Shown: positions 1 to 7,975 of the stretch, in pieces
How the letters are laid out: every line of letters starts with the position of its first letter
Numbering within the stretch: position 1 is the first letter of the stretch
Assembly: GCA_031276675.1 (NCBI GenBank)
Contig: JAISMO010000146.1
Span: 1-32,048, forward strand
Reading direction: 5' to 3'
From: Tannerella sp.
Lineage (GTDB): Bacteria; Bacteroidota; Bacteroidia; Bacteroidales; Tannerellaceae
DNA length: 32,048 nucleotides
Notes under the pieces: generated by a model
What the model was told of the DNA's origin: nothing
Database searches by the model: none
The model's input: the letters and a program-made list of their open reading frames with translations, nothing else
Translations under genes and position numbers: made by a program

Positions 1-74
1 CCATAGCCATACTCGTAATGTAATCGAATGACTTCCTTAAAATACAATCGTTGTTTTTCTGTCTCTATTCGCAT
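1..74 (-). CDS. N-terminus of a probable transposase / HTH protein (partial)
   Basis: This frame is too short for the ORF track. The minus strand has an ATG at 74-72 preceded by an A/G-rich leader (AAAAAGAGAAAACG), and it stays open to the window edge. It encodes about 24 residues beginning MRIETEKQRLYF and containing KEVIRLHYEYGYG. This charged amphipathic start resembles the N-terminal helix-turn-helix region of OrfA-type transposase subunits. It sits where SusC homology ends, so an IS origin fits. Too little is visible for a firm family call; another small DNA-binding protein is possible. Confidence 0.45.
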   Translation of the reverse strand, partial: MRIETEKQRLYFKEVIRLHYEYGY

Positions 75-117
75 CGTTTTCTCTTTTTGAAGAGTCAACT
101 TTTTCTAGCGAAAGACA
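1..117 (-). mobile_element. Edge of an insertion sequence inserted in susC (partial)
   Basis: Homology to SusC stops abruptly near base 118. To its left, the minus strand carries a short leader and the start of a new reading frame running off the window. The inferred element end is the minus-strand TGTCTTTCGCTAG at base 117, immediately followed by a GTTGACTC stretch. TG-ended termini followed by AAAAGTTGAC-like sequence are typical of IS3-type elements, but the family assignment is tentative. The other end and any target-site duplication lie outside the window. The exact boundary could be off by about 15 bases. Confidence 0.55.
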
Positions 118-1269
118 GAAGGCTTCCTGCAGCGGCAGTCGCTGTTGAACGTTTTGAAGCTGCGCTTTTCGGCCGGAAAGGTGGGGAATGCGGAAATAGG
201 AGATTTTCTGTTTGCCCAGATATTCAAGGCGGCAAGATACAACGGGCATACGGTTTACCAGATGGATAATCTCGGCAATCCCAATCTGACGTGGGAAACG
301 ACTTCCCAGTATAATGCCGGAATAGACGCCGAACTGTTCGACAGCCGCCTGAACTTCGTGGCCGACGCATACTTCAAAAATACCTTCGACCTGTTGCTTG
401 AAAAACCGGCGCCGCTCGGTTCGCCGGTAGACAGGCAGATGGTGAATATCGGAAACGTAAGCAACAAAGGCATTGAATTTGGAGTCAACGCCGTCGTCAT
501 CAACAGCCGGAAGCTGAACTGGACCGTCTCCGCCAATATTTCGCGAAACATCAATACGGTAACCGGTTTGGGGGGCGACGACGAACTGCTGTCCGGTCAG
601 TACAACGAACAGATACTGAAAGTCGGCGAACCGTTCGGCTCGTTTTACGGGCTTGTCTTTGACGGCATCGTACAGGCCGGCGAAGACATATCCCAATTGC
701 CTTTGGTGAACGGGGCAAAGCCTCAGCCCGGCGACGTCCGGTTTGTCGACATCCGCAAAGACGGGAATATCGACCTGAACGATCGGGTCGTGCTCGGCAG
801 CGTGCATCCGGATTTCATTTACGGCCTTTCTTCTTCGCTGACCTGCCGCGGATTCGATCTGTTCGTATCCTGTCAGGGTTCGCAGGGGAACAGGGCGGTC
901 AATTCGCTTCGCCGGAACCTGGAGCGTGCCACATCCAGCTACAACGTATCGGCCGCCCTGCTCGACGCCTGGACGCCGGAAAATCCTTCCGGTGAGATTC
1001 CCCGGATCACAGCCGGCTATCAGCTGAAGTTCATCGACAGCCGCCACGTGGAAAACGCTTCGTATTTCCGCCTCAAAAACATTACGCTGGGGCATACGTT
1101 CAAACTGAAATCGTTGCCCTCGGATGTCAGGCTGTTCGTTTCGGCGCAGAATCTTTTTACCCTGACCGCCTACAGGGGATACGATCCCGAAATAGCAGGC
1201 GGCATTGACACCGGTGCCTATCCCGCGGCAAAAACATTTTCCGCCGGCATCGGCTGGACGCTTCATTAA
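118..1269 (+). pseudogene. SusC/RagA TonB-dependent transporter, 3' fragment
   Basis: This is the C-terminal part of a SusC-family outer-membrane beta-barrel, which imports oligosaccharides with SusD and TonB. Recognisable pieces are EGFLQ..LKLRFSAGKVGN at the left edge, NPNLTWETTSQYNAGID, GNVSNKGIEFGV, and the terminal barrel strand ending FSAGIGWTLH. About 383 residues remain of a family that usually has about 1000. In frame, a TAG lies at 106-108, and the signal peptide, carboxypeptidase-like domain, plug and first barrel half are missing. The TTG start offered by the ORF track at 145 lies inside the domain and is not a real start. The frame continues two residues or more upstream of it, consistent with truncation by the adjacent IS. 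SusD follows 67 bases downstream. An assembly junction at the window edge is the alternative to a true disruption. Confidence 0.8.
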
Positions 1270-1336
1270 CAGCAAGTGGATGATGCGTAACATGAGTCGG
1301 TATCCATTGTTTTATCAACATATTAATTTTAGAAAA

Positions 1337-3001
1337 ATGAAAAAGAATGTATTTATCAAGACTATTGTAGCCGTAACGCTTGGGTTGGGGTTACATGCAT
1401 GCAACGACGACGGAGATGATCCGGTAAACAATCTACCCGAAGAACCTCTCATCACATCGCCTGTAGAAAACGATGAAGCGGCGTTTGCGCTTCTCAATTC
1501 GGCCTGGCGTCCCTACCAGACGCTCAGTTCCACGTTTACTTCTCTGATTGATACGCCGGTCGACGGCTTTACCAGCTTTTTGGGGAAAGAAGACGACGAC
1601 TGTACGTTTGCGGCTCAGATTAAAATCGAATACACCAATCTGTATCCGCGCAAAACGTTTAATGCCCTTTACAAATCCATCGGTATTGTAAACGATGCGA
1701 TCAATCAAATCAAAGAATCGGCCGGAGTTACCGAAAACGGAAAGGAACAGGCCATCGCGCAGGCTAAATTCCAGCGCGCGCTGTACTACTCGTATCTGGT
1801 GCAGCTCTGGGGTGAAACGCCGCTCCTGCTCGAAACCGGCGGCGACACGAAAGTGCGCAGATCCATCGACGAGGTGTATGGCCAAATCGTAAAAGACCTG
1901 AAAGAGGCTGCCGATGTACTTCCGTCCGGCAACGGGCTTACAAGCCCGGTGATTCCGACAAAAGGCGCTGCCAATACGCTGCTGGCCCGCGTGTATCTGG
2001 CATGGGGCAACAATCCGCTTACGCAGCAGCAGGTGGATGCCATTAAAGACAGCCGGACCGATCCGGAAGTCTCCTACCACACGGCTCGGCTTGACTCGGC
2101 CATCATTTATGCCGACAAAGTGATCAAAAGCAATCTTTACAGTTTGCTGCCGGATTTCCGCAACCTGTGGGGGCGCGCCAACGAAAGCCGGGGGCCTGAG
2201 CAAATCTTTACCATTCACCACGACGGCGACGGGATTGATCAGCAGGGCAATCATCAGGCGCACTGCGCTTCTCATAATCCGTGGGACGAAGAAGAACCGG
2301 CCCATATCCAGCCTGTCCATACATACGACTGGTGGCCCGACGACGACCCGCGCAAGGCATTCTCTGTTTTGACGGAACTGAAAAACCCGGTCGACGATTC
2401 CCTGCACATCTATAACTGGCCTTATTCCCTGCCTCATAACGGCAAAGGGGTCGATCGAAGTTATTATAACTCGGAATACCTTACCCAGCTGACAAACGAC
2501 GTGGACCGCATTGAAATTCGCTATGCCGAAGCCTTGCTTACCAAAGCCGAAGCCCTGGTTCAGCTCGGCCGGGACAATGCCGAAGCAACCGGACTGATCA
2601 ACCAGATTCGCCGGAGGGCCTACGGCGACGCGGACCACAACCTGGCTTCGGTCACGCTGAAAGACGTGCAGGATGAATGGGAATACGAGTTCCAGTACGA
2701 ACAGCATCGCTGGCTCAACCTTACCCGCTGGAAAAACCTGCTTTCGACAGTCCTTACGCTGGTTCCGACCTATACCTACTACGACGAGCAGTTTGCCGAC
2801 CCCGACAATGTGGCGACCGTAAACGGGATTGAACATAAAGTCGGCGCCGTGTTCGCCAGATACCACAAACATCTGCGCGGCAAGGTCGAAAACATCAAAG
2901 GACGCAACTACCGTTTCCCGATTCCGCAGGGCGCAGCCTTTGAAGATTTGGGTATCCGTCCCCAGAATCCGGGATACGGCGAACCGGTTGCATCGAATTA
3001 A
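1337..3001 (+). CDS. SusD/RagB-family outer-membrane glycan-binding lipoprotein
   Basis: This is a surface lipoprotein that caps the SusC barrel and binds the incoming glycan or peptide. It has 554 residues from the ATG at 1337, chosen because it opens a lipoprotein signal peptide (MKKNVFIKTIVAV...) with lipobox LHAC and Cys near residue 22. The ORF track start at 1205 lies inside susC. After the Cys comes the acidic DDGDDP stretch typical of Bacteroidetes surface-exposed lipoproteins. SusD-like features include the N-terminal TPR-type helices (ARVYLAWGN) and the C-terminal signature RWLNLTRWK followed by YRFPIPQGAAFED. The length is normal for the family. With its susC partner truncated, the protein may be stranded or expressed only from an IS-derived or internal promoter. 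Confidence 0.93.
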   Translation: MKKNVFIKTIVAVTLGLGLHACNDDGDDPVNNLPEEPLITSPVENDEAAFALLNSAWRPYQTLSSTFTSLIDTPVDGFTSFLGKEDDDCTFAAQIKIEYTNLYPRKTFNALYKSIGIVNDAINQIKESAGVTENGKEQAIAQAKFQRALYYSYLVQLWGETPLLLETGGDTKVRRSIDEVYGQIVKDLKEAADVLPSGNGLTSPVIPTKGAANTLLARVYLAWGNNPLTQQQVDAIKDSRTDPEVSYHTARLDSAIIYADKVIKSNLYSLLPDFRNLWGRANESRGPEQIFTIHHDGDGIDQQGNHQAHCASHNPWDEEEPAHIQPVHTYDWWPDDDPRKAFSVLTELKNPVDDSLHIYNWPYSLPHNGKGVDRSYYNSEYLTQLTNDVDRIEIRYAEALLTKAEALVQLGRDNAEATGLINQIRRRAYGDADHNLASVTLKDVQDEWEYEFQYEQHRWLNLTRWKNLLSTVLTLVPTYTYYDEQFADPDNVATVNGIEHKVGAVFARYHKHLRGKVENIKGRNYRFPIPQGAAFEDLGIRPQNPGYGEPVASN

Positions 3002-3012
3002 CACTGCCGGAC

Positions 3013-3049
3013 TGCACGTTCGCGTAAGGCACTCTTACACGAACGTGCA
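3013..3049 (+). terminator. Long hairpin after susD
   Basis: TGCACGTTCGCGTAAG (3013-3028) pairs with CTTACACGAACGTGCA (3034-3049). The stem is 16 bp with one C-A mismatch and a 5-nt loop. It begins 12 bases after the susD stop. There is no run of T after it, so it may be a processing or 3'-end-stabilising hairpin rather than a classical intrinsic terminator. It separates susCD from the amidohydrolase gene. Confidence 0.6.
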
Positions 3050-3078
3050 AGTCCCTTCAATTTTAACCGTTTGAAGAC

Positions 3079-4350
3079 ATGACCGGAAGAAGAATCATTC
3101 AAGGCAGTATTTTATGGCTCGGCGTTTTCTGTATTTTTTCCGTAAAGGCGCAAAAGCCGGTAACCCAAGAGGCCGTGCGGGAAGAAGTGAAACGGATAGA
3201 CCCTTATCTGCGGAAAATCAGGGGCTATTTGCATGAACATCCCGAAGTGTCCGGCAAAGAATTTGAGACCTCCCGTTTCCTCCGGGAAGAGATCAGCCGG
3301 TTGGGATTGCCGGTCACGCGGATTGCCGGAACGGGATTTTACGCCGTACTGGATACGCGCCGTCCGGGTAAAACCATCGGTTTGCGCGCCGACATTGACG
3401 CCTTGCCCATCCAGGAACATCCGCAGAACCTGACGCAGGCCAAAAAACGGATTTCCAAAAATGACGGCGCCGCTCACCTTTGCGGACACGACGGACATAT
3501 GGCCGTTTTGCTTGGCGCCGCTCACATCCTCCACAACCTGCGGGAACACCTCGCCGGCAAGATTGTTTTCATCTTCGAAGAAGGTGAAGAAACCGGCACC
3601 GGCATCGACGCCATGATCGACGCCCTGGAGCCGTTAAAAATCGACGCCATTTACGGCAATCACCTCAAGTCAAACCTGCATACGGGCAAGTTTTTCATTC
3701 GGGAAGGCCCCATCATGGCCGGTACCGGCACGATTGCCTTCGACGTCGTCGGGCGGGGCGGTCATGCCTCCCGTCCCGATCTGTCCGTCAACCCGGTATT
3801 TGCGGCGGCCAACATCCTGACCGGTATTTCCATCGCATGGAACAATCAGCGCGACATTACCCAGCCATTGACGCTGGGTATAACCCAAGTGCAGGCGGGA
3901 GAAATCTATAACGTCATTCCCAATTCGGCATACATCGGCGGCACGATTCGTTTCTTCAACCGGGCGGAAGCCGAAAAAGCGTTCGCCCTGCTGCGAAAAG
4001 TCAGTGAACATATCGCCCAAGCGCATAATTGCACGGTTGAATTTAGGGATGAGATGGGGATTCACTTGAATCCCGTCCTCAACGACACCGCACTCACGCA
4101 ATTGACGCGCCGGGCAGTGGAAGCACTCTATCCGGGCAGTCTGGTGTCCGGCGATCAATATATATGGTATGCCGCCGAAACCTTTTCGAAATACAACCGG
4201 CTGGCGCCGACGGTCTTTGTTTTTCCCGGCATAAAAAACGAAACGTCCGGCAGCGGTGCGGAACATCATAACGACCGTTTCGATCTGGACGAAGAGGCGC
4301 TTTCATACGCTGTCGGCGCAATGGTGCAGTTTGCCGTATCGTGTCTGTAA
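3079..4350 (+). CDS. Secreted M20-family amidohydrolase (HipO/AbgB-like)
   Basis: This is a zinc or manganese amidohydrolase of peptidase family M20D, which removes the acyl or amino-acid part from N-acyl amino acids and related amides. It has 423 residues. The N-terminus is a signal peptide (hydrophobic ILWLGVFCIFSVKA, cleavage probably before QKPVT), placing it in the periplasm or outside. Metal and catalytic motifs are present: GLRADIDALPI, CGHDGHMAVLLGAA, FEEGEETGTG, the dimerisation-domain GRGGHASRP, and a C-terminal HHNDRFDLDEE. The substrate cannot be told from sequence. It lies after the susCD pair, so it could act on products of that locus, but a hairpin lies between them and no promoter was identified for it. 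Confidence 0.9.
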   Translation: MTGRRIIQGSILWLGVFCIFSVKAQKPVTQEAVREEVKRIDPYLRKIRGYLHEHPEVSGKEFETSRFLREEISRLGLPVTRIAGTGFYAVLDTRRPGKTIGLRADIDALPIQEHPQNLTQAKKRISKNDGAAHLCGHDGHMAVLLGAAHILHNLREHLAGKIVFIFEEGEETGTGIDAMIDALEPLKIDAIYGNHLKSNLHTGKFFIREGPIMAGTGTIAFDVVGRGGHASRPDLSVNPVFAAANILTGISIAWNNQRDITQPLTLGITQVQAGEIYNVIPNSAYIGGTIRFFNRAEAEKAFALLRKVSEHIAQAHNCTVEFRDEMGIHLNPVLNDTALTQLTRRAVEALYPGSLVSGDQYIWYAAETFSKYNRLAPTVFVFPGIKNETSGSGAEHHNDRFDLDEEALSYAVGAMVQFAVSCL

Positions 4351-4370
4351 GGCTGCCACATTCCACACAC

Positions 4371-4400
4371 TTGCAATCCGGGAAATTCCATGTAATTTTG
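4371..4400 (+). promoter_or_regulatory. Promoter of xseB-ispD-recG
   Basis: TTG at 4371-4373, 19 nt, then TAATTTTG at 4393-4400. This matches the Bacteroidetes sigma pattern (-33 TTTG / -7 TAnnTTTG). Transcription should begin about 4406, giving a leader of only about 10 nt before xseB. Confidence 0.65.
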
Positions 4401-4416
4401 CAGGAAAATCCCTACA

Positions 4417-4617
4417 ATGGAAAAGGAAATGACATATGCCGAGTCCGTGCAGCGACTTCGGGCTATTATGGCGGAGATGGAGCAGGGACGGCAGGTATTG
4501 ACTGCGGACGTCCTGTTGGAAAAAGTGAAAGAAGCCGGTCGGCTCATCCGGATCTGCAGAGAAAAACTGTTCAGGTTTGACGGGGAAGTCAAAAAAGCGC
4601 TGGAGGAGTTGCAGTGA
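4417..4617 (+). CDS. xseB: Exodeoxyribonuclease VII small subunit
   Basis: Small subunit of exonuclease VII, which degrades single-stranded DNA into oligonucleotides together with the large subunit XseA. It has 66 residues, the usual size, and consists of a helical hairpin: MTYAESVQRLRAIMAEME, then a leucine-rich second helix ending VKKALEELQ. The family consensus begins MTYEEA..., so the internal ATG at 4429 is an alternative start. The 4417 ATG is kept because it is the first after the promoter. The gene overlaps ispD by four bases (GTGA). xseA is not next to it here. Confidence 0.88.
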   Translation: MEKEMTYAESVQRLRAIMAEMEQGRQVLTADVLLEKVKEAGRLIRICREKLFRFDGEVKKALEELQ

Positions 4618-5279
4618 AGCGTGCGGTCATCATCGTGGCCGGTGGAAAGGGATTGCGAATGGGAAGCGATTTGCCGAAACAGTTTCTGCCGCTTCATGGC
4701 AAACCGGTGCTGATGCACACGCTGGAAGTCTTTAATCGCTGGGATGAAAACGCGCGGCTGATACTGGCGCTTCCCGAAGCGTATCAACCGTATTGGGAGA
4801 TGCTGTGCCGGGAGTTGAACCGGCACGTGCCGCACCGGATCGTGACGGGCGGCGAAACACGGTTTCATTCCGTGCGCAACGGCCTGGCGGCGACAGAGGC
4901 CTGTGACTGGGTCGGGATACACGACGGCGTGCGTCCGCTGGTCACGCCCGAAGTCATCGAAGCCTGTTTTCGCGGAGCGGCACAGCATGGCGCAGCATTG
5001 CCGGCCGTTCCGGTTGCCGAGTCGCTGCGCGAATATGACGGTGAACGCAGTCGGGCGGTTGACCGCAGTCGCTACCGCCTGGTACAAACGCCGCAGGTGT
5101 TCCGGTACGACTGGCTGGTGGAGGCTTACCGACAGCCGTACTCGCCCCTGTTTACCGACGATGCATCGGTGGTGGAAGCTGCCGGAAGAAACATTCATCT
5201 TGTGCCCGGCAATCCGGAAAATATCAAGATCACGACTCCGACGGATCTGCTGATCGCCGAGAAACGGCTGGAACACTGA
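4614..5279 (+). CDS. ispD: 2-C-methyl-D-erythritol 4-phosphate cytidylyltransferase
   Basis: Third enzyme of the non-mevalonate (MEP) isoprenoid pathway; it transfers CMP from CTP to MEP in the cytoplasm. It has 221 residues, near the usual length. Visible motifs are the nucleotide-binding AGGKGLRMGSDLPKQFLPL with the catalytic basic residues, HDGVRPLVTPE, LVQTPQVFRYDWL, FTDDASVVEAAG, and GNPENIKITTPTDL near the C-terminus. The start is GTG at 4614, overlapping the xseB stop, which implies translational coupling. recG follows after six bases, so the three genes form one operon. Confidence 0.95.
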   Translation: MKRAVIIVAGGKGLRMGSDLPKQFLPLHGKPVLMHTLEVFNRWDENARLILALPEAYQPYWEMLCRELNRHVPHRIVTGGETRFHSVRNGLAATEACDWVGIHDGVRPLVTPEVIEACFRGAAQHGAALPAVPVAESLREYDGERSRAVDRSRYRLVQTPQVFRYDWLVEAYRQPYSPLFTDDASVVEAAGRNIHLVPGNPENIKITTPTDLLIAEKRLEH

Positions 5280-5285
5280 CTGCGT

Positions 5286-7376
5286 ATGGATCCCCGTCTC
5301 CAATCCGTCATGTATCTGCCGGGCGTCGGCCCGAAGAAAGCGGCTGTGCTGGAACAGGAAGCAAACATCGTGTCCGGCGAAGACCTGCTGTATTATTTTC
5401 CGTACAAATACGTTGACCGCAGCCGTTTCTACAAGGTGAGCGAGGTGAACGGCGAGATGCCCTACATCCAGTTGAAGGGACATATCCTGCAGTTTGAGAC
5501 GGTCGGCGAGATGAAATCAAAACGGCTGATTGCCAAATTCACGGACGGGAACGGGGTGATTGATCTGGTCTGGTTCAAAGGATTGAAATACATTGAGGAG
5601 AAATATAAAACCGGCCGGGAATATGTTGTCTTCGGCAAACCGACGGTGTTCGGGAAAAGTTACAGCCTGGTGCATCCGGACATGGACCTGCCGGAAGAGG
5701 TGCTGCAAACGGCAAACGGCCTGATGCCCTTCTACAATACGACGGAGCGGATGAAAAAAGCCTTCCTGCATTCCCGTGCCGTTCAGCACATCCAGTATGC
5801 GCTGCTCTCGACCCTGAACCGGCAGATACCGGAAACGCTCCCTCCGCACGTATGGGAGCAAACCCGCCTGATTTCCCTCGCGGATGCACTGTGGAATATC
5901 CATTTCCCGGCATCGGCGGATATGCTCCGCAAGGCACAGCTGCGCCTGAAGTTCGACGAACTGTTTTTTATCCAGCTGCATATCCTCCGGTCGGCACGCA
6001 GCCGGCAACAGACCCTGAAAGGGCATGTATTCGGCAGGATTGGCGACCTGTTTCATACCTTTTATAAAAAATACCTGCCGTTTGAGTTGACGAATGCACA
6101 GAAGCGGGTGATTCGCGAGATGCGCGCCGACATGCGCAGCGGCCGGCAGATGAATCGCCTGCTACAGGGCGACGTGGGCAGCGGCAAGACGCTCGTCGCC
6201 CTGATGGCCATGCTGATGGCTGCCGACAATCACTATCAGGCGTGCCTGATGGCGCCGACCGAGTTGCTGGCGCAACAGCATTATCAAACGCTGAAGGATT
6301 TTCTGAAAGACATGCCCGTTCGTATCGCCCTGCTGACCGGTTCCACGAAAAAGAAGGAGCGGAGCGGGATACTGCCGGCCGTGGCCGGCGGAGAGGTGCA
6401 GCTGTTAGTCGGAACACATGCCCTGATTGAGGATACGGTCGTGTTTGCCTCGCTGGGGCTGGCGGTCATTGACGAGCAGCACCGTTTCGGCGTGGCACAG
6501 CGTTCGCGGCTGTGGGTAAAAAATCCGGCGCCGCCGCACGTGCTGATCATGTCGGCCACGCCGATCCCGCGCACGCTGGCCATGACGCTCTACGGCGACC
6601 TGGACGTCTCGGTGATCGACGAGCTGCCACCCGGTCGCCGCCCGGTCAAAACCGTGCATCGCCTCGACAGCAGGAAGGCCGAACTGTACGCTTTCCTGCG
6701 CGACGAAATCCGGAAAGGGCGGCAAGTGTATGTCGTTTATCCCCTGATCGAAGAAAGCGAAACGATGGACTACAGGAACCTGGAAGAAGGTTTCAGGGTC
6801 TTCCGCGAAGTATTTCCGGAACATACGGTCTGCATGGTACACGGCAAAATGAAACCGAAGGACAGGGAGGATGCAATGCGGCGGTTTGTGTCCGGCGAGG
6901 TGCAGATTCTGGTGGCCACGACGGTGATCGAAGTGGGCATGAACGTGCCGAATGCCTCGGTGATGGTGATCGAAAGCGCCGAACGCTTCGGCCTGTCTCA
7001 GTTGCACCAGTTGCGCGGGCGCGTCGGACGGGGCGCCGAGCAGTCGTTCTGCGTGCTGGTCACCTCCTCGAAGCTGAGCGGCGAGATGCGTAAAAGGCTG
7101 GAGATAATGGTGAACAGCAATGACGGTTTTGAGATTGCGGAAGCCGACATGCGCATGCGCGGCCACGGCGACCTGGAAGGGACCCAGCAAAGCGGCATCG
7201 GCCTGTCCCTGAAAATCGCCAGCCTGACAGCCGACAGCCGGATACTCCGCTTTGCCCGCGACCTCGCCGAACAGGTATTGAACGAAGATCCACAGTTGGA
7301 ATCCTCCCGGAACCGGCTCCTGCGCGAACGGCTGCACAGGCTGTTCGGCCGGAAAAACTGGAGTCTGATCAGCTGA
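5286..7376 (+). CDS. recG: ATP-dependent DNA helicase RecG
   Basis: Branch-migration helicase that reverses stalled replication forks and processes recombination intermediates. It has 696 residues, full length. The N-terminal wedge/OB region includes LPGVGPKKAAVLE and YYFPYKYVDRS. Superfamily-2 motor motifs follow: I LLQGDVGSGKTLVAL, Ia APTELLAQQHY, II IDEQHRFGV, III MSATPIPRTLAM, IV/V ILVATTVIEVGMNVPNA, and VI QLHQLRGRVGRG. The C-terminus has the RecG signature ADMRMRGHGDLEGTQQSG. It is the last gene of the xseB operon. The 599-base gap behind it holds a palindromic repeat array. Confidence 0.98.
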   Translation: MDPRLQSVMYLPGVGPKKAAVLEQEANIVSGEDLLYYFPYKYVDRSRFYKVSEVNGEMPYIQLKGHILQFETVGEMKSKRLIAKFTDGNGVIDLVWFKGLKYIEEKYKTGREYVVFGKPTVFGKSYSLVHPDMDLPEEVLQTANGLMPFYNTTERMKKAFLHSRAVQHIQYALLSTLNRQIPETLPPHVWEQTRLISLADALWNIHFPASADMLRKAQLRLKFDELFFIQLHILRSARSRQQTLKGHVFGRIGDLFHTFYKKYLPFELTNAQKRVIREMRADMRSGRQMNRLLQGDVGSGKTLVALMAMLMAADNHYQACLMAPTELLAQQHYQTLKDFLKDMPVRIALLTGSTKKKERSGILPAVAGGEVQLLVGTHALIEDTVVFASLGLAVIDEQHRFGVAQRSRLWVKNPAPPHVLIMSATPIPRTLAMTLYGDLDVSVIDELPPGRRPVKTVHRLDSRKAELYAFLRDEIRKGRQVYVVYPLIEESETMDYRNLEEGFRVFREVFPEHTVCMVHGKMKPKDREDAMRRFVSGEVQILVATTVIEVGMNVPNASVMVIESAERFGLSQLHQLRGRVGRGAEQSFCVLVTSSKLSGEMRKRLEIMVNSNDGFEIAEADMRMRGHGDLEGTQQSGIGLSLKIASLTADSRILRFARDLAEQVLNEDPQLESSRNRLLRERLHRLFGRKNWSLIS

Positions 7377-7473
7377 AAAAACAGCCGGGCGCTTGCCGAA
7401 AGTCTTGCCGGAGGCGCGGGCGGATTTCACGCCGACCTGCGGCCGTCCGAAATACAACATTTCACGGAACCTT

Positions 7474-7789
7474 TGGATTTCGTCTGTTTTGCGAATCTGT
7501 CCATGGACAGAAGTATGAATCCGTCCGTTTTTTAGGATCTGTCCATGGACAGAAGTATGAATTCGTTCGCTTTTTTGGATCTGTCCATGGACAGAAGCAT
7601 GAATCGTTCGCATTTTGGGATCTGTCCATGGACAGAAGTATGAATTTGTCCGTTTTTACGGTTCTGTCCATGGACAGAAGCATGAATTCGTCCGTTTTTA
7701 CGGTTCTGTCCATGGACAGAAGCATGAATCCGTCCGTTTTTACGGATCTGTCTATGGACAGAAGCATGAATCCGTCCGTTTTTGCGGTT
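7474..7789. repeat. Palindromic tandem array A, 42-bp period
   Basis: Seven copies of CTGTCCATGGACAG start at 7497, 7539, 7581, 7622, 7664, 7706 and 7748, a spacing of 42, 42, 41, 42, 42 and 42. The seventh has one change (CTGTCTATGGACAG). A degenerate half unit precedes the first. The core is a perfect palindrome, extended to TTCTGTCCATGGACAGAA in the units at 7664 and 7706. Between cores lies a less conserved AAGCATGAATCCGTCCG-type spacer followed by TTTTTACGG; CCGT-tttt-ACGG is a second small inverted repeat in the later units. The region is open in several frames on both strands only because the period is a multiple of three. It lies between recG and the Na/Pi transporter. Confidence 0.95.
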
Positions 7790-7928
7790 CTTTTGTCTTT
7801 TCCCGGCTCGAACGCACGTTATATGACATTTCGCGCAGTAGGGTTTTGTCATGTTTTTTGTTCACCGGTCCATTTCCGCTCCGGTCGCATCCACACCGGC
7901 ATATCTCCCGCATCTCGGATATTTTGCA

Positions 7929-7936
7929 TATATTTG
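7929..7936 (+). promoter_or_regulatory. -7 element upstream of the Na/Pi cotransporter
   Basis: TATATTTG matches TAnnTTTG exactly and sits 40 bases before the ATG at 7976. No good TTTG was found at the expected -33 distance. The predicted start near 7943 gives a leader of about 33 nt. Confidence 0.5.
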
Positions 7937-7975
7937 CGGGCAAAGTAACGCAAGTATTTTTTTAAACAGCTTCTT

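Noticed and set aside
145-1269. SusC fragment as a complete gene starting at TTG 145
   Set aside because: The start lies inside a conserved block, and homology continues upstream to about 118.
37-1293. 418-aa minus-strand ORF opposite susC
   Set aside because: Antisense shadow of the SusC fragment. The credible minus-strand frame at the left edge is a different one, starting at base 74.
1433-3004. 523-aa minus-strand ORF opposite susD
   Set aside because: Antisense shadow of susD with no recognisable domain.
6405-7613. 402-aa minus-strand ORF over recG and array A
   Set aside because: Shadow of recG extended through the stop-free repeat array.
7462-7965. ORFs with 14-residue repeats on both strands (101, 106, 116 and 106 aa)
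   Set aside because: They exist because a 42-bp repeat without stops keeps several frames open. The single 41-bp step breaks the repeat frame, there is no consistent start or ribosome site, and they overlap one another.
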